Shown: positions 35,861-44,519 of the stretch, one piece after another
Position numbering within the stretch: the stretch's first letter is position 1
Layout: every line of letters starts with the position of its first letter
NCBI GenBank assembly: GCA_963667375.1
Contig: OY763323.1
Location: forward strand, 3,472,001 to 3,536,000
Length of the DNA: 64,000 nt
DNA from: G963556115 sp963667375
Lineage (GTDB): Bacteria > Planctomycetota > SZUA-567
Direction of reading: 5' to 3'
Translations under genes and position numbers: made by a program
The notes under the pieces: model-generated
Database searches by the model: none
Told to the model about the DNA's origin: nothing
Seen by the model: the letters and a program-made list of their open reading frames with translations, nothing else

Positions 35861-36595
35861 ATGGCAATTAAAAACGAAATTAGCAGAAAGATGCAGCAAG
35901 AGTTCGGCAAGAGGCTGCGTCAGGCACGAGAAGATAATAATTTCTCCAGAAAAGAATTATCGGTACTTTTAAATGTAAGCGAAAAAACCATACAATTATG
36001 GGAAACAGGCAGTACCTTCACCACCAATCTCGCACATTATGGTATTATTGAAAAAGAATTCGGACTATCTTTTTCTGAATGCATAAAAGAAATAACCAGC
36101 ATCCCGCAGCAGGAAGGAATAGAAGAAAATGCCAAAATTGGACCTATTCCCGTCAACTTCAGTTCAAGAACTAAAGAAATCTCAGAAAAATCGCACGAAA
36201 TGATGGCTATCCCCAGAGTTCATATGCGCCGCCTTATTCATAAAAAATCAGGTTTTGATGAAACTGAAATACTTGACTGGGTATTTGCTCCCTCCTCCTG
36301 GTTTCAAAAGAGCTCCAAGCTTGTCGCCTGCTTCATGAATGACAACTCAATGCGTGACAATATACCAAAGGGTTCGATTCTTATATTCGACACACATCAG
36401 CTCAAAGAAGAGGAATTGGCCGGTGAGTGTGTTCTCATTCAGCGGGCACGTAGCTTTTTTATCAGAAAAATTGTCGCTGAAGGCGATGAACTGGTATGCA
36501 AGTCCGATGATCTGAATCTCAAAGACTTCAATTTCGATAAACGCATCATGAAGATTATCGGTAAAGTCGTGGGACGCCTGACCCATTTCAAATAA
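35861..36595 (+). CDS. LexA/CI-like regulator (HTH + S24-type domain)
   Basis: 244 aa from the ATG at 35861; a GTG 15 nt upstream or an ATG at 35891 are alternatives, and none has a good ribosome-binding site. An N-terminal XRE-type HTH (about 11-65, RLRQAREDNNFSRKELSVLLNVSEKTIQLWETG) is joined by a linker to an S24 (LexA/CI) C-terminal domain. The nucleophile Ser163 is in MNDNSMRDNIPKG. At the place of the catalytic Lys (LexA VTVKRL) the protein reads FFIRKI, so the position aligns with Arg202, and Lys203 is one residue off. No Ala-Gly or Cys-Gly cleavage site is evident in the linker. It may be a non-cleaving dimeric repressor. No prophage genes are next to it. Confidence 0.8.
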   Translation: MAIKNEISRKMQQEFGKRLRQAREDNNFSRKELSVLLNVSEKTIQLWETGSTFTTNLAHYGIIEKEFGLSFSECIKEITSIPQQEGIEENAKIGPIPVNFSSRTKEISEKSHEMMAIPRVHMRRLIHKKSGFDETEILDWVFAPSSWFQKSSKLVACFMNDNSMRDNIPKGSILIFDTHQLKEEELAGECVLIQRARSFFIRKIVAEGDELVCKSDDLNLKDFNFDKRIMKIIGKVVGRLTHFK

Positions 36596-36626
36596 TTTGA
36601 TACATTACCCATAGAGCTTGATAAAA

Positions 36627-36660
36627 AAGCAGATCCAGATTACCCTGGATCTGCTTTCTT
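36627..36660. terminator. Bidirectional terminator between the regulator and glgX
   Basis: AAGCAGATCCAG (36627-36638) and CTGGATCTGCTT (36645-36656) form a perfect 12-bp stem with a 6-nt loop, with A-runs before it and T-rich sequence after it. It serves the two convergent genes. Confidence 0.9.
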
Positions 36661-36668
36661 GTTATTCC

Positions 36669-38756
36669 TCAGCATTCAAGAATTACCGCACTTCTCGGCC
36701 TTACCCGATACTTTGTGCAGCTGCGTCCGACAAAAACACCCTGATCCGGTTTTTCAAAGATGTCATTAGGACTTGCCAGCGACGTGTCAACCATCCGCAC
36801 CCAATCCCTACCGACATCGGGTATATCAATATACGCCCTGCTCTCAGAGGCGTTGAGCATAACAAAAAGTGATTTACTGCACTTGCAGTTCTGATTGCAC
36901 TGATTTATGCACTCACCGTCAAGCATAAATGCCAGCAGCTTTGAGCTTGCCGACCAGTCTGCACCCTTGCCATGGGCACCATACCAGGTTATCCCCTTAC
37001 CATCTTTAAAAAATGTACTCCGCGCCAGAACCGGATGGCGTTTACGAAACGCTATCATCTTCCGTGTAAAATCATATATATCCTTATTTTTAGCGAGCAG
37101 CGACCAGTCTACCCAACTTATCTCATTATCCTGACAATAGGCGTTATTATTCCCCTGCTGAGTCCTGCCGAATTCATCCCCGGCAAGAAGCATCGGAACC
37201 CCCTGACTGATAAAAAGGGTAAGGATAAAATTCTTCAGCATCTGGTACCGGATACTGTTTACCTCTTCATTGTCGGTATCACCCTCCACTCCGAAGTTCA
37301 TGGAGTGGTTATTATTCTCACCATCCATGTTATTCTCACCATTGGCCAGGTTATGCTTCTGAGTATAGGCTACCAGATCATAAAGGGTAAAACCATCATG
37401 AGCGGTAATAAAATTGATCCCCTGCTTGGGTGCTTTATGATAGAGATCGTCCGAACCACAGATTCTGCTGGCAACTGGGCTTACCATCCCTTCCTGACCC
37501 TTCCAGAACATCCGGACATTATCGCGGTAATAGCCGTTCCATTCAGACCAGCGGTCAAAGTGCGGGAAATGCCCTACCTGATTCAACCCAGCCGCATCCC
37601 AGGCTTCCGCAATGACCTTGGTAGCCGCCAGCACCGGATCCTTGGCTATACGTTCCAGCAGCGGCGGATTCTGCAGTACTTCCCCGTCTTCACCGCGGCC
37701 AAGAATAGAAGCCAGATCAAAACGGAAGCCATCAACATGCATCTCCGACACCCAGTAACGCAGACAATCAATGATCAGACTCTGATTTGTCGGATCATTA
37801 CAGTTAAACGTATTACCACAACCGGAATAATTCTTATACTTGCCGCTACCATCAAGAATATAGTAAGAGGCGTTGTCAATTCCCCTGAAGGATATTACCG
37901 GACCACGCTCATCGCCTTCAGCAGTATGATTGAACACGACATCAAGATAGACCTCAATCCCGGCATTATGAAACTCCCTGATCATCTCCTTGAATTCATT
38001 TATCTGATTATAATCAGAGCCATTGGCCGCATAACTCGCTTTAGGAGCAAAGAAGCATACCGGAGAGTAACCCCAGTAATTTCTAAGTATATCCCCTGAC
38101 TCGTTATGCCTCATATGTTCATTTTCATCGAACTCAAATATCGGCATCAATTCCACAGCGGTGACACCCAGGCTCTTGATATACGGAATTTTTTCAATCA
38201 ACCCCTTATAAGTACCCCGGTGCTCAACCCCAGAGTTCTCCATGATGGTGTATCCCCGTACATGCAGCTCATAAATTATCGTGTCCTCAAGTGATCTGGT
38301 AACGGGTCTGCTTCCCTGCCAGTCAAACTCCGCAGTACCCACAGCACAACGCCGCACAAATTCAGAGTAATCCTTCTGAGGCTTTATTTCACGGCGTATC
38401 TGCGGTTCGCCCCATTTTGCCCCGCCGGTCAAGGCCTTGGCATAAGGATCGATCAAGATAATATCCTTATTGAACATATTTCCGATACGAGACGAATTAT
38501 CCCCGTCCATACGCCAGCCGTAGCGGATATCATCCTTTGCCCCCAGCACCTCTACATGCCAGACGTTACCGGTCTTATTCCAGGATTCTGTCAGCTCTAT
38601 CTCCTGTACCGCATCGGTAACAGACGGTTCAAAAAGCACCAGCGTACAGCTGGTGGCATTCTTTGAATAAATGGAAAAATTATACCCATGCGCCGTAGGA
38701 GTCGCCCCGAACGGCAGTGGTTTACCATGATTAGTACTATACTTATCTCTACTCAT
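36669..38756 (-). CDS. glgX: Glycogen debranching enzyme (isoamylase type)
   Basis: 695 aa. An N-terminal CBM48 (about 12-110, GATPTAHGYNFSIYS) precedes a GH13 barrel. Catalytic residues are placed: nucleophile Asp347 (VDGFRFDLAS), acid/base Glu384 (IAEAWDA) and Asp454 (TAHDG), with the DVVFNHTAEG strand before them. It hydrolyses alpha-1,6 branch points in glycogen. The C-terminus carries a short Cys pair region (INQCNQNCKCSK) not typical of the family. GGTGAT lies upstream of the ATG. No other glg genes are here. Confidence 0.93.
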   Translation of the reverse strand: MSRDKYSTNHGKPLPFGATPTAHGYNFSIYSKNATSCTLVLFEPSVTDAVQEIELTESWNKTGNVWHVEVLGAKDDIRYGWRMDGDNSSRIGNMFNKDIILIDPYAKALTGGAKWGEPQIRREIKPQKDYSEFVRRCAVGTAEFDWQGSRPVTRSLEDTIIYELHVRGYTIMENSGVEHRGTYKGLIEKIPYIKSLGVTAVELMPIFEFDENEHMRHNESGDILRNYWGYSPVCFFAPKASYAANGSDYNQINEFKEMIREFHNAGIEVYLDVVFNHTAEGDERGPVISFRGIDNASYYILDGSGKYKNYSGCGNTFNCNDPTNQSLIIDCLRYWVSEMHVDGFRFDLASILGRGEDGEVLQNPPLLERIAKDPVLAATKVIAEAWDAAGLNQVGHFPHFDRWSEWNGYYRDNVRMFWKGQEGMVSPVASRICGSDDLYHKAPKQGINFITAHDGFTLYDLVAYTQKHNLANGENNMDGENNNHSMNFGVEGDTDNEEVNSIRYQMLKNFILTLFISQGVPMLLAGDEFGRTQQGNNNAYCQDNEISWVDWSLLAKNKDIYDFTRKMIAFRKRHPVLARSTFFKDGKGITWYGAHGKGADWSASSKLLAFMLDGECINQCNQNCKCSKSLFVMLNASESRAYIDIPDVGRDWVRMVDTSLASPNDIFEKPDQGVFVGRSCTKYRVRPRSAVILEC

Positions 38757-38940
38757 TATATCACCGCAATTCCTTACTTTATCACAATCAAGCAGCTCTA
38801 CCCGGCATTATGCACGCAACTTCAAAGCAGCATTTGCATATTATAATATTTTCAACGACAGATAAAACTTACATAAATGTTAACCTTATTATTTATTTTT
38901 TTCAAGTAAGTTTTCTGTTTCATTTATCCTGTAAAAATGC

Positions 38941-38946
38941 TATAAT
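38941..38946 (+). promoter_or_regulatory. Possible -10 box for the aldolase gene
   Basis: A consensus TATAAT 60 nt before the ATG at 39006; the only -35 candidate at 17-nt spacing is a poor TTTCAT. Confidence 0.4.
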
Positions 38947-39005
38947 AAATCTTTATTTTCTAAACAATGTTTAAATATTATTCATCAAGCACTAAAGGAG
39001 TAGTT

Positions 39006-39710
39006 ATGGACTTCAGCAAGCTCAAAGAGGAGACATGCAAGGGAAATCTCGAACTGGTGAAACACGGTCTGGTAAAACTGACCTGGGGTAATTTATCGGT
39101 TGTTGATACCAGTGGAGACTACTTCGCGATAAAACCCAGTGGCGTATCCTATGCTGAGCTCACTCCTGAGGACATAGTTATTCTCGACTTTGAGGGCAAT
39201 ACCATCGAAGGAAGTTACCGGCCAAGCTCCGACACCCCGACACATCTGCTGTTATTAAAAGCCTGGAAGGAACTTGGTGTACGCTCAATGGTCCACACCC
39301 ACTCCACACTCGCCACTGCCTTCGCTCAAGCCGGTTCTAAAATTCCATGCTTCGGCACAACTCATGCCGATCATTTCAACGGTCCGACCCCGCTGACAAG
39401 AATACTTACCGAGGAAGAGGTAAATACCGCCTACGAAGAAAATACCGGAAAGGTTATTCTGGAAACATTCACTGAAGGCGGGCTTAGTCCGCTGGAATTT
39501 CCCGGAGTGCTGGTGAGAGGTCACGCGCCGTTCACCTGGGGCAAGACACCGGCAGCAGCCGTGGCCAATAGTGTGGCACTCGAAGAAATTGCCAATATGG
39601 CTCTTGCCACCATGAGTATCAACGAAAACGCCAATCCGCTTCCACCATATGTACTGCGTAAACACTTTGAACGCAAACACGGAAAGAACGCCTATTACGG
39701 ACAGAAATAG
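39006..39710 (+). CDS. araD: Class II aldolase: L-ribulose-5-phosphate 4-epimerase-like
   Basis: 234 aa from the ATG at 39006, with AAAGGAG just upstream; a frame opening at 38967 has no such site. Class II aldolase/adducin fold: GNLSVVD near residue 28, SSDTPTHLLLLKAW, zinc ligands in HTHS (about 96-99), FGTTHADHF, and the third His in VRGHAPFTWGK. Length and motifs fit AraD/UlaF/SgbE epimerases that join ribulose-5-P to xylulose-5-P. Which pentose pathway it serves cannot be told because no kinase or isomerase is next to it. A terminator follows. Confidence 0.88.
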   Translation: MDFSKLKEETCKGNLELVKHGLVKLTWGNLSVVDTSGDYFAIKPSGVSYAELTPEDIVILDFEGNTIEGSYRPSSDTPTHLLLLKAWKELGVRSMVHTHSTLATAFAQAGSKIPCFGTTHADHFNGPTPLTRILTEEEVNTAYEENTGKVILETFTEGGLSPLEFPGVLVRGHAPFTWGKTPAAAVANSVALEEIANMALATMSINENANPLPPYVLRKHFERKHGKNAYYGQK

Positions 39711-39782
39711 TCAAGGCACGGTTTAACCGGAACTTTCACCATAGAAAACATAAAAATTCCACTTAAAAAAGTAATAAATAAC

Positions 39783-39817
39783 CGGTATGGCGAGTAATTT
39801 TCGCCATACCGTTATTT
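39783..39817 (+). terminator. Terminator after the epimerase gene
   Basis: CGGTATGGCGA (39783-39793) and TCGCCATACCG (39801-39811), 11-bp perfect stem, loop 7 nt, then TTATTT. The remaining sequence to 40,000 is AT-rich with no supportable gene. Confidence 0.85.
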
Positions 39818-40000
39818 GTAACAACTATGCGCTAAAGATTCACCAAAGCGCACGTTCTTTATACCTGTACATTATAATGCGGAGTACTTATGAACAGCAA
39901 GTGCGGCTCACTAATTATTTTTATAGAAATATTCAGCCCTTCCTGCATTTAATGCCGCTGCTGAGCGCAAACACATTAACATTTAAATAGTAACACCGGT

Positions 40001-40031
40001 AATAAAAAAAGTGCCTGAAATTATCAGGCAC
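40001..40031 (-). terminator. Terminator of the two-span membrane protein gene
   Basis: GTGCCTGA (40011-40018) and TCAGGCAC (40024-40031) with a 5-nt loop; on the minus strand it is followed by seven T. It lies 53 nt past the stop. Confidence 0.85.
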
Positions 40032-40083
40032 AAATTTACTCCTATTACCAGATATAACGACCGCACAGCCACTGTTTTGCACT

Positions 40084-40524
40084 TCAGCGAGTCCAGCGCT
40101 TATGCCGCCAGTTTACCCAGAAAATAAAGATTACCACAACCACAAACAACGGCAGAATAATATACCAGAAGCCCCAGATACGCTCTTTGAGATACTTGTT
40201 CTCACTGACGGTATCCTTCTCCAAATGCTCTTCCTGTTTCACAAAACCGGGATCCGGCTGAACAGAATCAGGCTCAACCTCCGCATCGAAGCTGTCCGCC
40301 TTTGCCACCTCACCTGCAGCTTCAGTTTCCGCCAGCTTCTCTTTTCTAGCAATATCCTTTTCAAGAATCTTTATCTGTTGCTGCACCTCGGCATCATGCC
40401 TGGGCTTTTCAATAACCTCACCCATCATAACCAGTACCAGAACCGTCAACACCACAATCGCTCCGGCGACAAAGAGTAGAATCTTTCTATTTTTAGGAAG
40501 TGGTGGAGTTTCAAGATATGGCAT
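40084..40524 (-). CDS. Two-span membrane protein with acidic/coiled-coil loop
   Basis: 146 aa from the ATG at 40524, chosen because GAGGAG lies about 10 nt upstream; the longer frame adds nine residues without a site. One membrane span near 15-35, a charged, probably coiled-coil region (EVQQQIKILEKDIARKEKLAE) with an acidic Pro-containing stretch, and a second span near 120-140 with a basic C-terminal tail (WRHKRWTR). The middle is probably periplasmic. I do not recognise a family. It begins 66 nt after the proS stop, on the same strand. Confidence 0.65.
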   Translation of the reverse strand: MPYLETPPLPKNRKILLFVAGAIVVLTVLVLVMMGEVIEKPRHDAEVQQQIKILEKDIARKEKLAETEAAGEVAKADSFDAEVEPDSVQPDPGFVKQEEHLEKDTVSENKYLKERIWGFWYIILPLFVVVVIFIFWVNWRHKRWTR

Positions 40525-40590
40525 TATTCCGCTCTCCTCTGCCCAAACCAAACGCTGCCCCAGTCCAACCGGACTAACACTTCAGACAGA

Positions 40591-42108
40591 CTAATAAGAT
40601 TTCGCAAAGACCACACGGCCCTCACTCTTTTTACCACAGAAAACACACTCGCCTTCGCCTGATTCCTTATAATCAAACGGAATACAGCGAATCGTAACCT
40701 TCAATTCATTGGCTTTTTCCTCACACTCGGGACAGCCGCACCAGTGCATTCTGGCAAATCCGCCATGGATCTCAGGATTTTTCTCATTAACCGGTGTAAA
40801 GAAACTTTCAAACTCAGCAAAACTGTTGATATCAACAGTATTGGCTTCACGGAACGCCAGAGCTTTTGCAAAGAGCGAATCCTGCATATCCTTGAGAATT
40901 CCTGCCACCCCGCTTACAAAATCATCTCTGGAGATACCTTCCTTCTTCTCTCTATCCCGTCTGCCGACAAAGACGCTATTCTTTTCAATATCACGCGGAC
41001 CAATCTCAACCCGCAGCGGAATTCCCTTCTTGACCCAGCTCCAACCCTTCTCACCGGCGTTGATATCACGATTATCAATAATAACTCTTACTGCAGCGCC
41101 ATCATAAATTTGCGCTGAAAGGCTGTCTTTAAGCTCATTACAGTATGCAAGCACGCTCGCTTCATCCTCTGAATTTTTAATAATCGGAATAATAACCACA
41201 TGCTTCTGTGCCAGACGTGGCGGTATCACCATGCCATTATCATCGGCATGGGTCATAATCATACCGCCGATTAGACGGGTTGACACACCCCAGCTTGTGG
41301 TCCATGCATGCTCCAGCTTACCCTCACGTGACTGGAACTGAATCTCTGAAGCTTTAGCAAAATTCTGCCCCAGAAAATGACTGGTTCCTGCCTGCAGTGC
41401 TTTACGATCCTGCATCATGGCCTCGATACAGAGCGTGCTTACAGCTCCTGGGAAGCGTTCTGAAGCGGTTTTTTCACCGGTAAGAACCGGCATAGCCATA
41501 TACTCCTGAGCAAAAGTCTTATACACTTCCAGCATTTTTCTGGTCTCATCCTGAGCCTCAGCTGCAGTTTCATGTACGGTATGCCCCTCCTGCCAGAGAA
41601 ATTCCGCCGTACGCAAAAACAATCTGGTACGCATCTCCCAACGAACAACATTTGCCCACTGGTTTACCAGAATAGGCAGATCACGATAACTTTGCACCCA
41701 TTTAGCGTAGGTTGCACCAATGATAGTCTCACTGGTTGGTCTGACAATCAGTGGTTCTTCGAGCTCCCCTGCCGGGACCAGTCCACCACTGCCATCATCC
41801 TCCAGACGGTGATGCGTTACAACGGCACACTCTTTGGCAAATCCTTCAACATGCGCTGCTTCCTTCTCCAGAAAGCTCTTTGGAATGAATAATGGAAAGT
41901 ACGCATTCTCATGCCCGGTATCCTTGAACATCTTATCAAGTGCACTCTGTATATTCTCCCAGAGACCATAGCCCCAGGGTTTAATCACCATGCAACCTCT
42001 AACCTGAGAATTTTCCGCCAACTCAGCTGCCTTCACAACCTCCTGATACCACTGAGGGTAATCTTCCTCCCGGGTTGGTGTTATCGCAGTACGTGCCTTA
42101 TTCGCCAT
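40591..42108 (-). CDS. proS: Prolyl-tRNA synthetase (archaeal/eukaryotic-type)
   Basis: 505 aa, class II synthetase. The short form lacking the bacterial editing insertion: motif 2 region VVRWEMRTRLFLRTAEFLWQEGHT, an ATP/substrate loop PLIVRPTSETIIG, TSWGVSTRLIGGMIMTHADDNG (motif 3, read as SWGVSTRLIGG), and the C-terminal zinc-domain cysteines (CGCPECEEK, CVFCGKK) of the ProS type 3 group. It charges tRNA-Pro. Many bacteria, mostly anaerobes, carry this type. Confidence 0.94.
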   Translation of the reverse strand: MANKARTAITPTREEDYPQWYQEVVKAAELAENSQVRGCMVIKPWGYGLWENIQSALDKMFKDTGHENAYFPLFIPKSFLEKEAAHVEGFAKECAVVTHHRLEDDGSGGLVPAGELEEPLIVRPTSETIIGATYAKWVQSYRDLPILVNQWANVVRWEMRTRLFLRTAEFLWQEGHTVHETAAEAQDETRKMLEVYKTFAQEYMAMPVLTGEKTASERFPGAVSTLCIEAMMQDRKALQAGTSHFLGQNFAKASEIQFQSREGKLEHAWTTSWGVSTRLIGGMIMTHADDNGMVIPPRLAQKHVVIIPIIKNSEDEASVLAYCNELKDSLSAQIYDGAAVRVIIDNRDINAGEKGWSWVKKGIPLRVEIGPRDIEKNSVFVGRRDREKKEGISRDDFVSGVAGILKDMQDSLFAKALAFREANTVDINSFAEFESFFTPVNEKNPEIHGGFARMHWCGCPECEEKANELKVTIRCIPFDYKESGEGECVFCGKKSEGRVVFAKSY

Positions 42109-42514
42109 TATTACTTCACTCCAGTCTTATATAATATAAAAAATGTTAGCTAAAATAGTCCCTGATAATATAATTTATTATATAGCAGCACCGGTCTTAT
42201 TCAAGGGGGAGAACTTGTCAGAATAGACATTTATACAGTATAAGGTATATTCTTGCACTCCCAGTACCGGCTCTGCAAAAGAATTCCATATAATTTGCTG
42301 CCGCCGGAGATACAATACTGCTTTATACCGGTGAGCGCATCTTTTTAACTCAGGGTATAATACCAGCTCATAATCCGCAGACAAACAGTAAGAGCAGGAA
42401 TAACCTTATAAATTACTGTATATTTCAACTTTTTTTACGGTAAAAGTTGACTATATGGTTTCATTTATATATATTATATAATAAGTATGATAATTATATA
42501 CCGCAAAAGGGATA
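42109..42514. other. Intergenic region between divergent proS and SprT-like genes
   Basis: About 400 bp, AT-rich. It holds the promoter at 42447-42475 for the plus-strand pair. A 68-codon frame on the minus strand (42178-42384) lacks any ribosome-binding site and is not credible. Nothing else seen. Confidence 0.5.
42447..42475 (+). promoter_or_regulatory. Sigma-70-type promoter for the SprT-like/LysM pair
   Basis: TTGACT (42447-42452), 17-nt spacer, TATATT (42470-42475): near-consensus, about 40 nt before the ATG. Confidence 0.65.
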
Positions 42515-43195
42515 ATGGATTCAATGTTATATACACCACTGCAGATGCAGCAGAAACTCAAAGAGATATCCGGCAAGGATATCCTGCTGATGCTTACCAA
42601 TAATCAGCAGCGTATGATTACGATCAAAGAGTCTTCACAGGGTACTATTGCTTTACGGGCGCACAAGATGTTCCTTAACGCCCATGATGAGATTATAGTT
42701 GCCCTCGGCAGATGGATTGGCGGTGACAGCCGTGAAAAAGAAAGAATCAGAGAGTACATCAACGCGAACACGATTCATATAAGTTCTGATCCCGCGAAAT
42801 CACGGAGGACACCGTTAAAACCGGAGGGCAGGTATTACGACCTTGCGACAATGGCGGAGAATATTAATGACCGCTACCTTGGCGGACGTTCAGGAGCCGG
42901 AATCACCTGGGGACGCAAAGTTACCAGACGCCGTCCTTCAACAATACGGCTTGGCTGGTATGACCCGGTGCGCAACATTATCACACTCTCGCAGCGGCTC
43001 GACCGCAAAGATATACCGCAATATATGGTCGAATATGTCTTATTTCATGAGATGCTTCATGAAGTTATAGGCATTGAAAAGAGCAGCAGCGGACGCCGGG
43101 ATATCCATAGCAAAAAATTCAAGCTTATGGAACAGACATATCCGTTTTATAACGAAGCACGTTTATTTGAAAAGAAGAAATGGGGTGGTGCATAA
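42515..43195 (+). CDS. SprT-like zinc metallopeptidase
   Basis: 226 aa. The zinc-binding HEMLHE motif (about 188-193) is preceded by a YDPVRNIITLSQRLDRKDIPQYMVEYVLF stretch, in which the SprT/WLM group arranges its active-site helix, and followed by a HSKKFKLMEQTYPFY segment that gives the third His. An N-terminal part of about 120 aa has no match I know. A cytosolic peptidase is predicted; the substrate is unknown. AAAAGGG precedes the ATG. Its stop overlaps the start of the LysM gene (TAATG), so the pair is translationally coupled. Confidence 0.78.
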   Translation: MDSMLYTPLQMQQKLKEISGKDILLMLTNNQQRMITIKESSQGTIALRAHKMFLNAHDEIIVALGRWIGGDSREKERIREYINANTIHISSDPAKSRRTPLKPEGRYYDLATMAENINDRYLGGRSGAGITWGRKVTRRRPSTIRLGWYDPVRNIITLSQRLDRKDIPQYMVEYVLFHEMLHEVIGIEKSSSGRRDIHSKKFKLMEQTYPFYNEARLFEKKKWGGA

Positions 43196-44370
43196 TGAGT
43201 GAAGAAATTCGCAGAGGAGGAGCTGCCAGATATCTGGCCATGGTCGCATGTGTTCTACTCGGCGGCTTTGTCTATGTAGGCTGGAGAATTAAAAAAGGTG
43301 ACGAACTCAAGGAACAGCACCCTCTGGTGGCTGCAGTGGAGAATCAGCAGCCGGAATCACAGTTGAGTCTCAGTATACCCCGCGGGACCTCACCCAAACC
43401 GGTAACAGCTAGCCTTAATGATGCCGATCTACTGCAAGATATTACTATCGGCAGCACGGAAAAAGAGATTCCGGTTGTCAAAGACACCCCGGATGATATA
43501 GATATAGAAGCGCTACTGGCATCCACACCCGACCCGACACCGACTAAGAGCAGCACTATCGGTGGCGTATCAGGAAACAGTAATCTGGACATACTGCTTC
43601 CTGAGAGCGAAAATGTCGTTCAGGCCGAGGTCACCCCGCCGCCGGCACCTGCTCCTGAGACCCTTGCCAAACAGGCACAACCGCAGCTCTCAGAAGCAGC
43701 AACATTACCGGTAACAGCGGACTACAAGAAAGATGCAAACCCAGAGAAAAATCAGGACGACCTTGATAATTCTACAGCTCTGGACACTGCTCCCATGGAA
43801 TCACTGGCCAATGTTACCTACAGAGATTACACGGTCAAACGCGGCGACACTCTGAGTAAGATAGCCTTACAGCACCTGGGATCACGCAAACGCGCAGCAG
43901 AAATCTACAACATAAACAAAGACCGCATGAGTAGCCCCAATGTACTTCAGGTCGGCATGAATATACGTATCCCGTTTGATCACAACTCAAACCGGACATC
44001 TACTCACCGGATTACAACCACCGACTCTCTGCCATCGATTGCCATGCGCTACTACGGCAGCGCCAAGCCAGAAATTATCGAAGGGATCAGACTGGCCAAT
44101 CCGGTACTCTCTCGCGGGGGCTTCCGAGAAGGCACCAAGCTGGTAATTCCACCACTGGAAGTTGTAGAAAATACCCCGGTTGAAGTCTACGCCAACACGA
44201 CAGCTGGACGCGAAAGGGTTTATATTGTCCGCCCCGGTGATACACTATCCAAAATCGCTGCCAGAAAATACGGCAACTCAAACAAATGGCGCGCAATCTA
44301 TAACGCCAACAAGGATAAACTGAGCAAGCCTTCAGCGCTGCAATCAGGGATGACGATTCGTCTGCCATAA
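43195..44370 (+). CDS. Membrane-anchored protein with LysM domains
   Basis: 391 aa from the ATG at 43195 that overlaps the SprT-like stop. One N-terminal membrane span (about 13-32) leads to a Pro/Ser/Thr-rich spacer of about 180 aa in the periplasm, then three LysM-like units: DYTVKRGDTLSKIALQHLGS (about 213-260), a degenerate one (about 270-320) and VYIVRPGDTLSKIAARKYGN (about 341-390). LysM binds peptidoglycan glycans. There is no catalytic domain, so a structural or scaffolding wall-binding role is likely. Confidence 0.85.
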   Translation: MSEEIRRGGAARYLAMVACVLLGGFVYVGWRIKKGDELKEQHPLVAAVENQQPESQLSLSIPRGTSPKPVTASLNDADLLQDITIGSTEKEIPVVKDTPDDIDIEALLASTPDPTPTKSSTIGGVSGNSNLDILLPESENVVQAEVTPPPAPAPETLAKQAQPQLSEAATLPVTADYKKDANPEKNQDDLDNSTALDTAPMESLANVTYRDYTVKRGDTLSKIALQHLGSRKRAAEIYNINKDRMSSPNVLQVGMNIRIPFDHNSNRTSTHRITTTDSLPSIAMRYYGSAKPEIIEGIRLANPVLSRGGFREGTKLVIPPLEVVENTPVEVYANTTAGRERVYIVRPGDTLSKIAARKYGNSNKWRAIYNANKDKLSKPSALQSGMTIRLP

Positions 44371-44425
44371 GTCGCGACAGCTATATTTTTCAGCGACCAA
44401 GCGGCTTTTTATATCTATCCATAAT

Positions 44426-44457
44426 AAATCCTCCGGAACAACCGGAGGATTTAATTT
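44426..44457. terminator. Bidirectional terminator between LysM and hydrogenase genes
   Basis: AAATCCTCCGG (44426-44436) and CCGGAGGATTT (44442-44452) form a perfect 11-bp stem with a 5-nt loop between the two convergent genes. Confidence 0.85.
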
Positions 44458-44519
44458 AAACACAAATCAAGTATATAAACTGTAAAATAGCCTAAACTGC
44501 ACCCAACTGCAACAATAAA

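Noticed and set aside
35861..36595. Prophage or integrated element around the LexA-like regulator
   Set aside because: No integrase, phage structural gene or attachment repeat is visible on either side; neighbours are glgX and a histidine kinase.
36972..38099. 375-codon open frame on the plus strand across glgX
   Set aside because: Antisense to intact glgX, no start signal and an Ile-rich composition typical of a shadow frame.
39787..39990. 67-codon frame after the epimerase gene
   Set aside because: It starts inside the terminator hairpin and has no ribosome-binding site.
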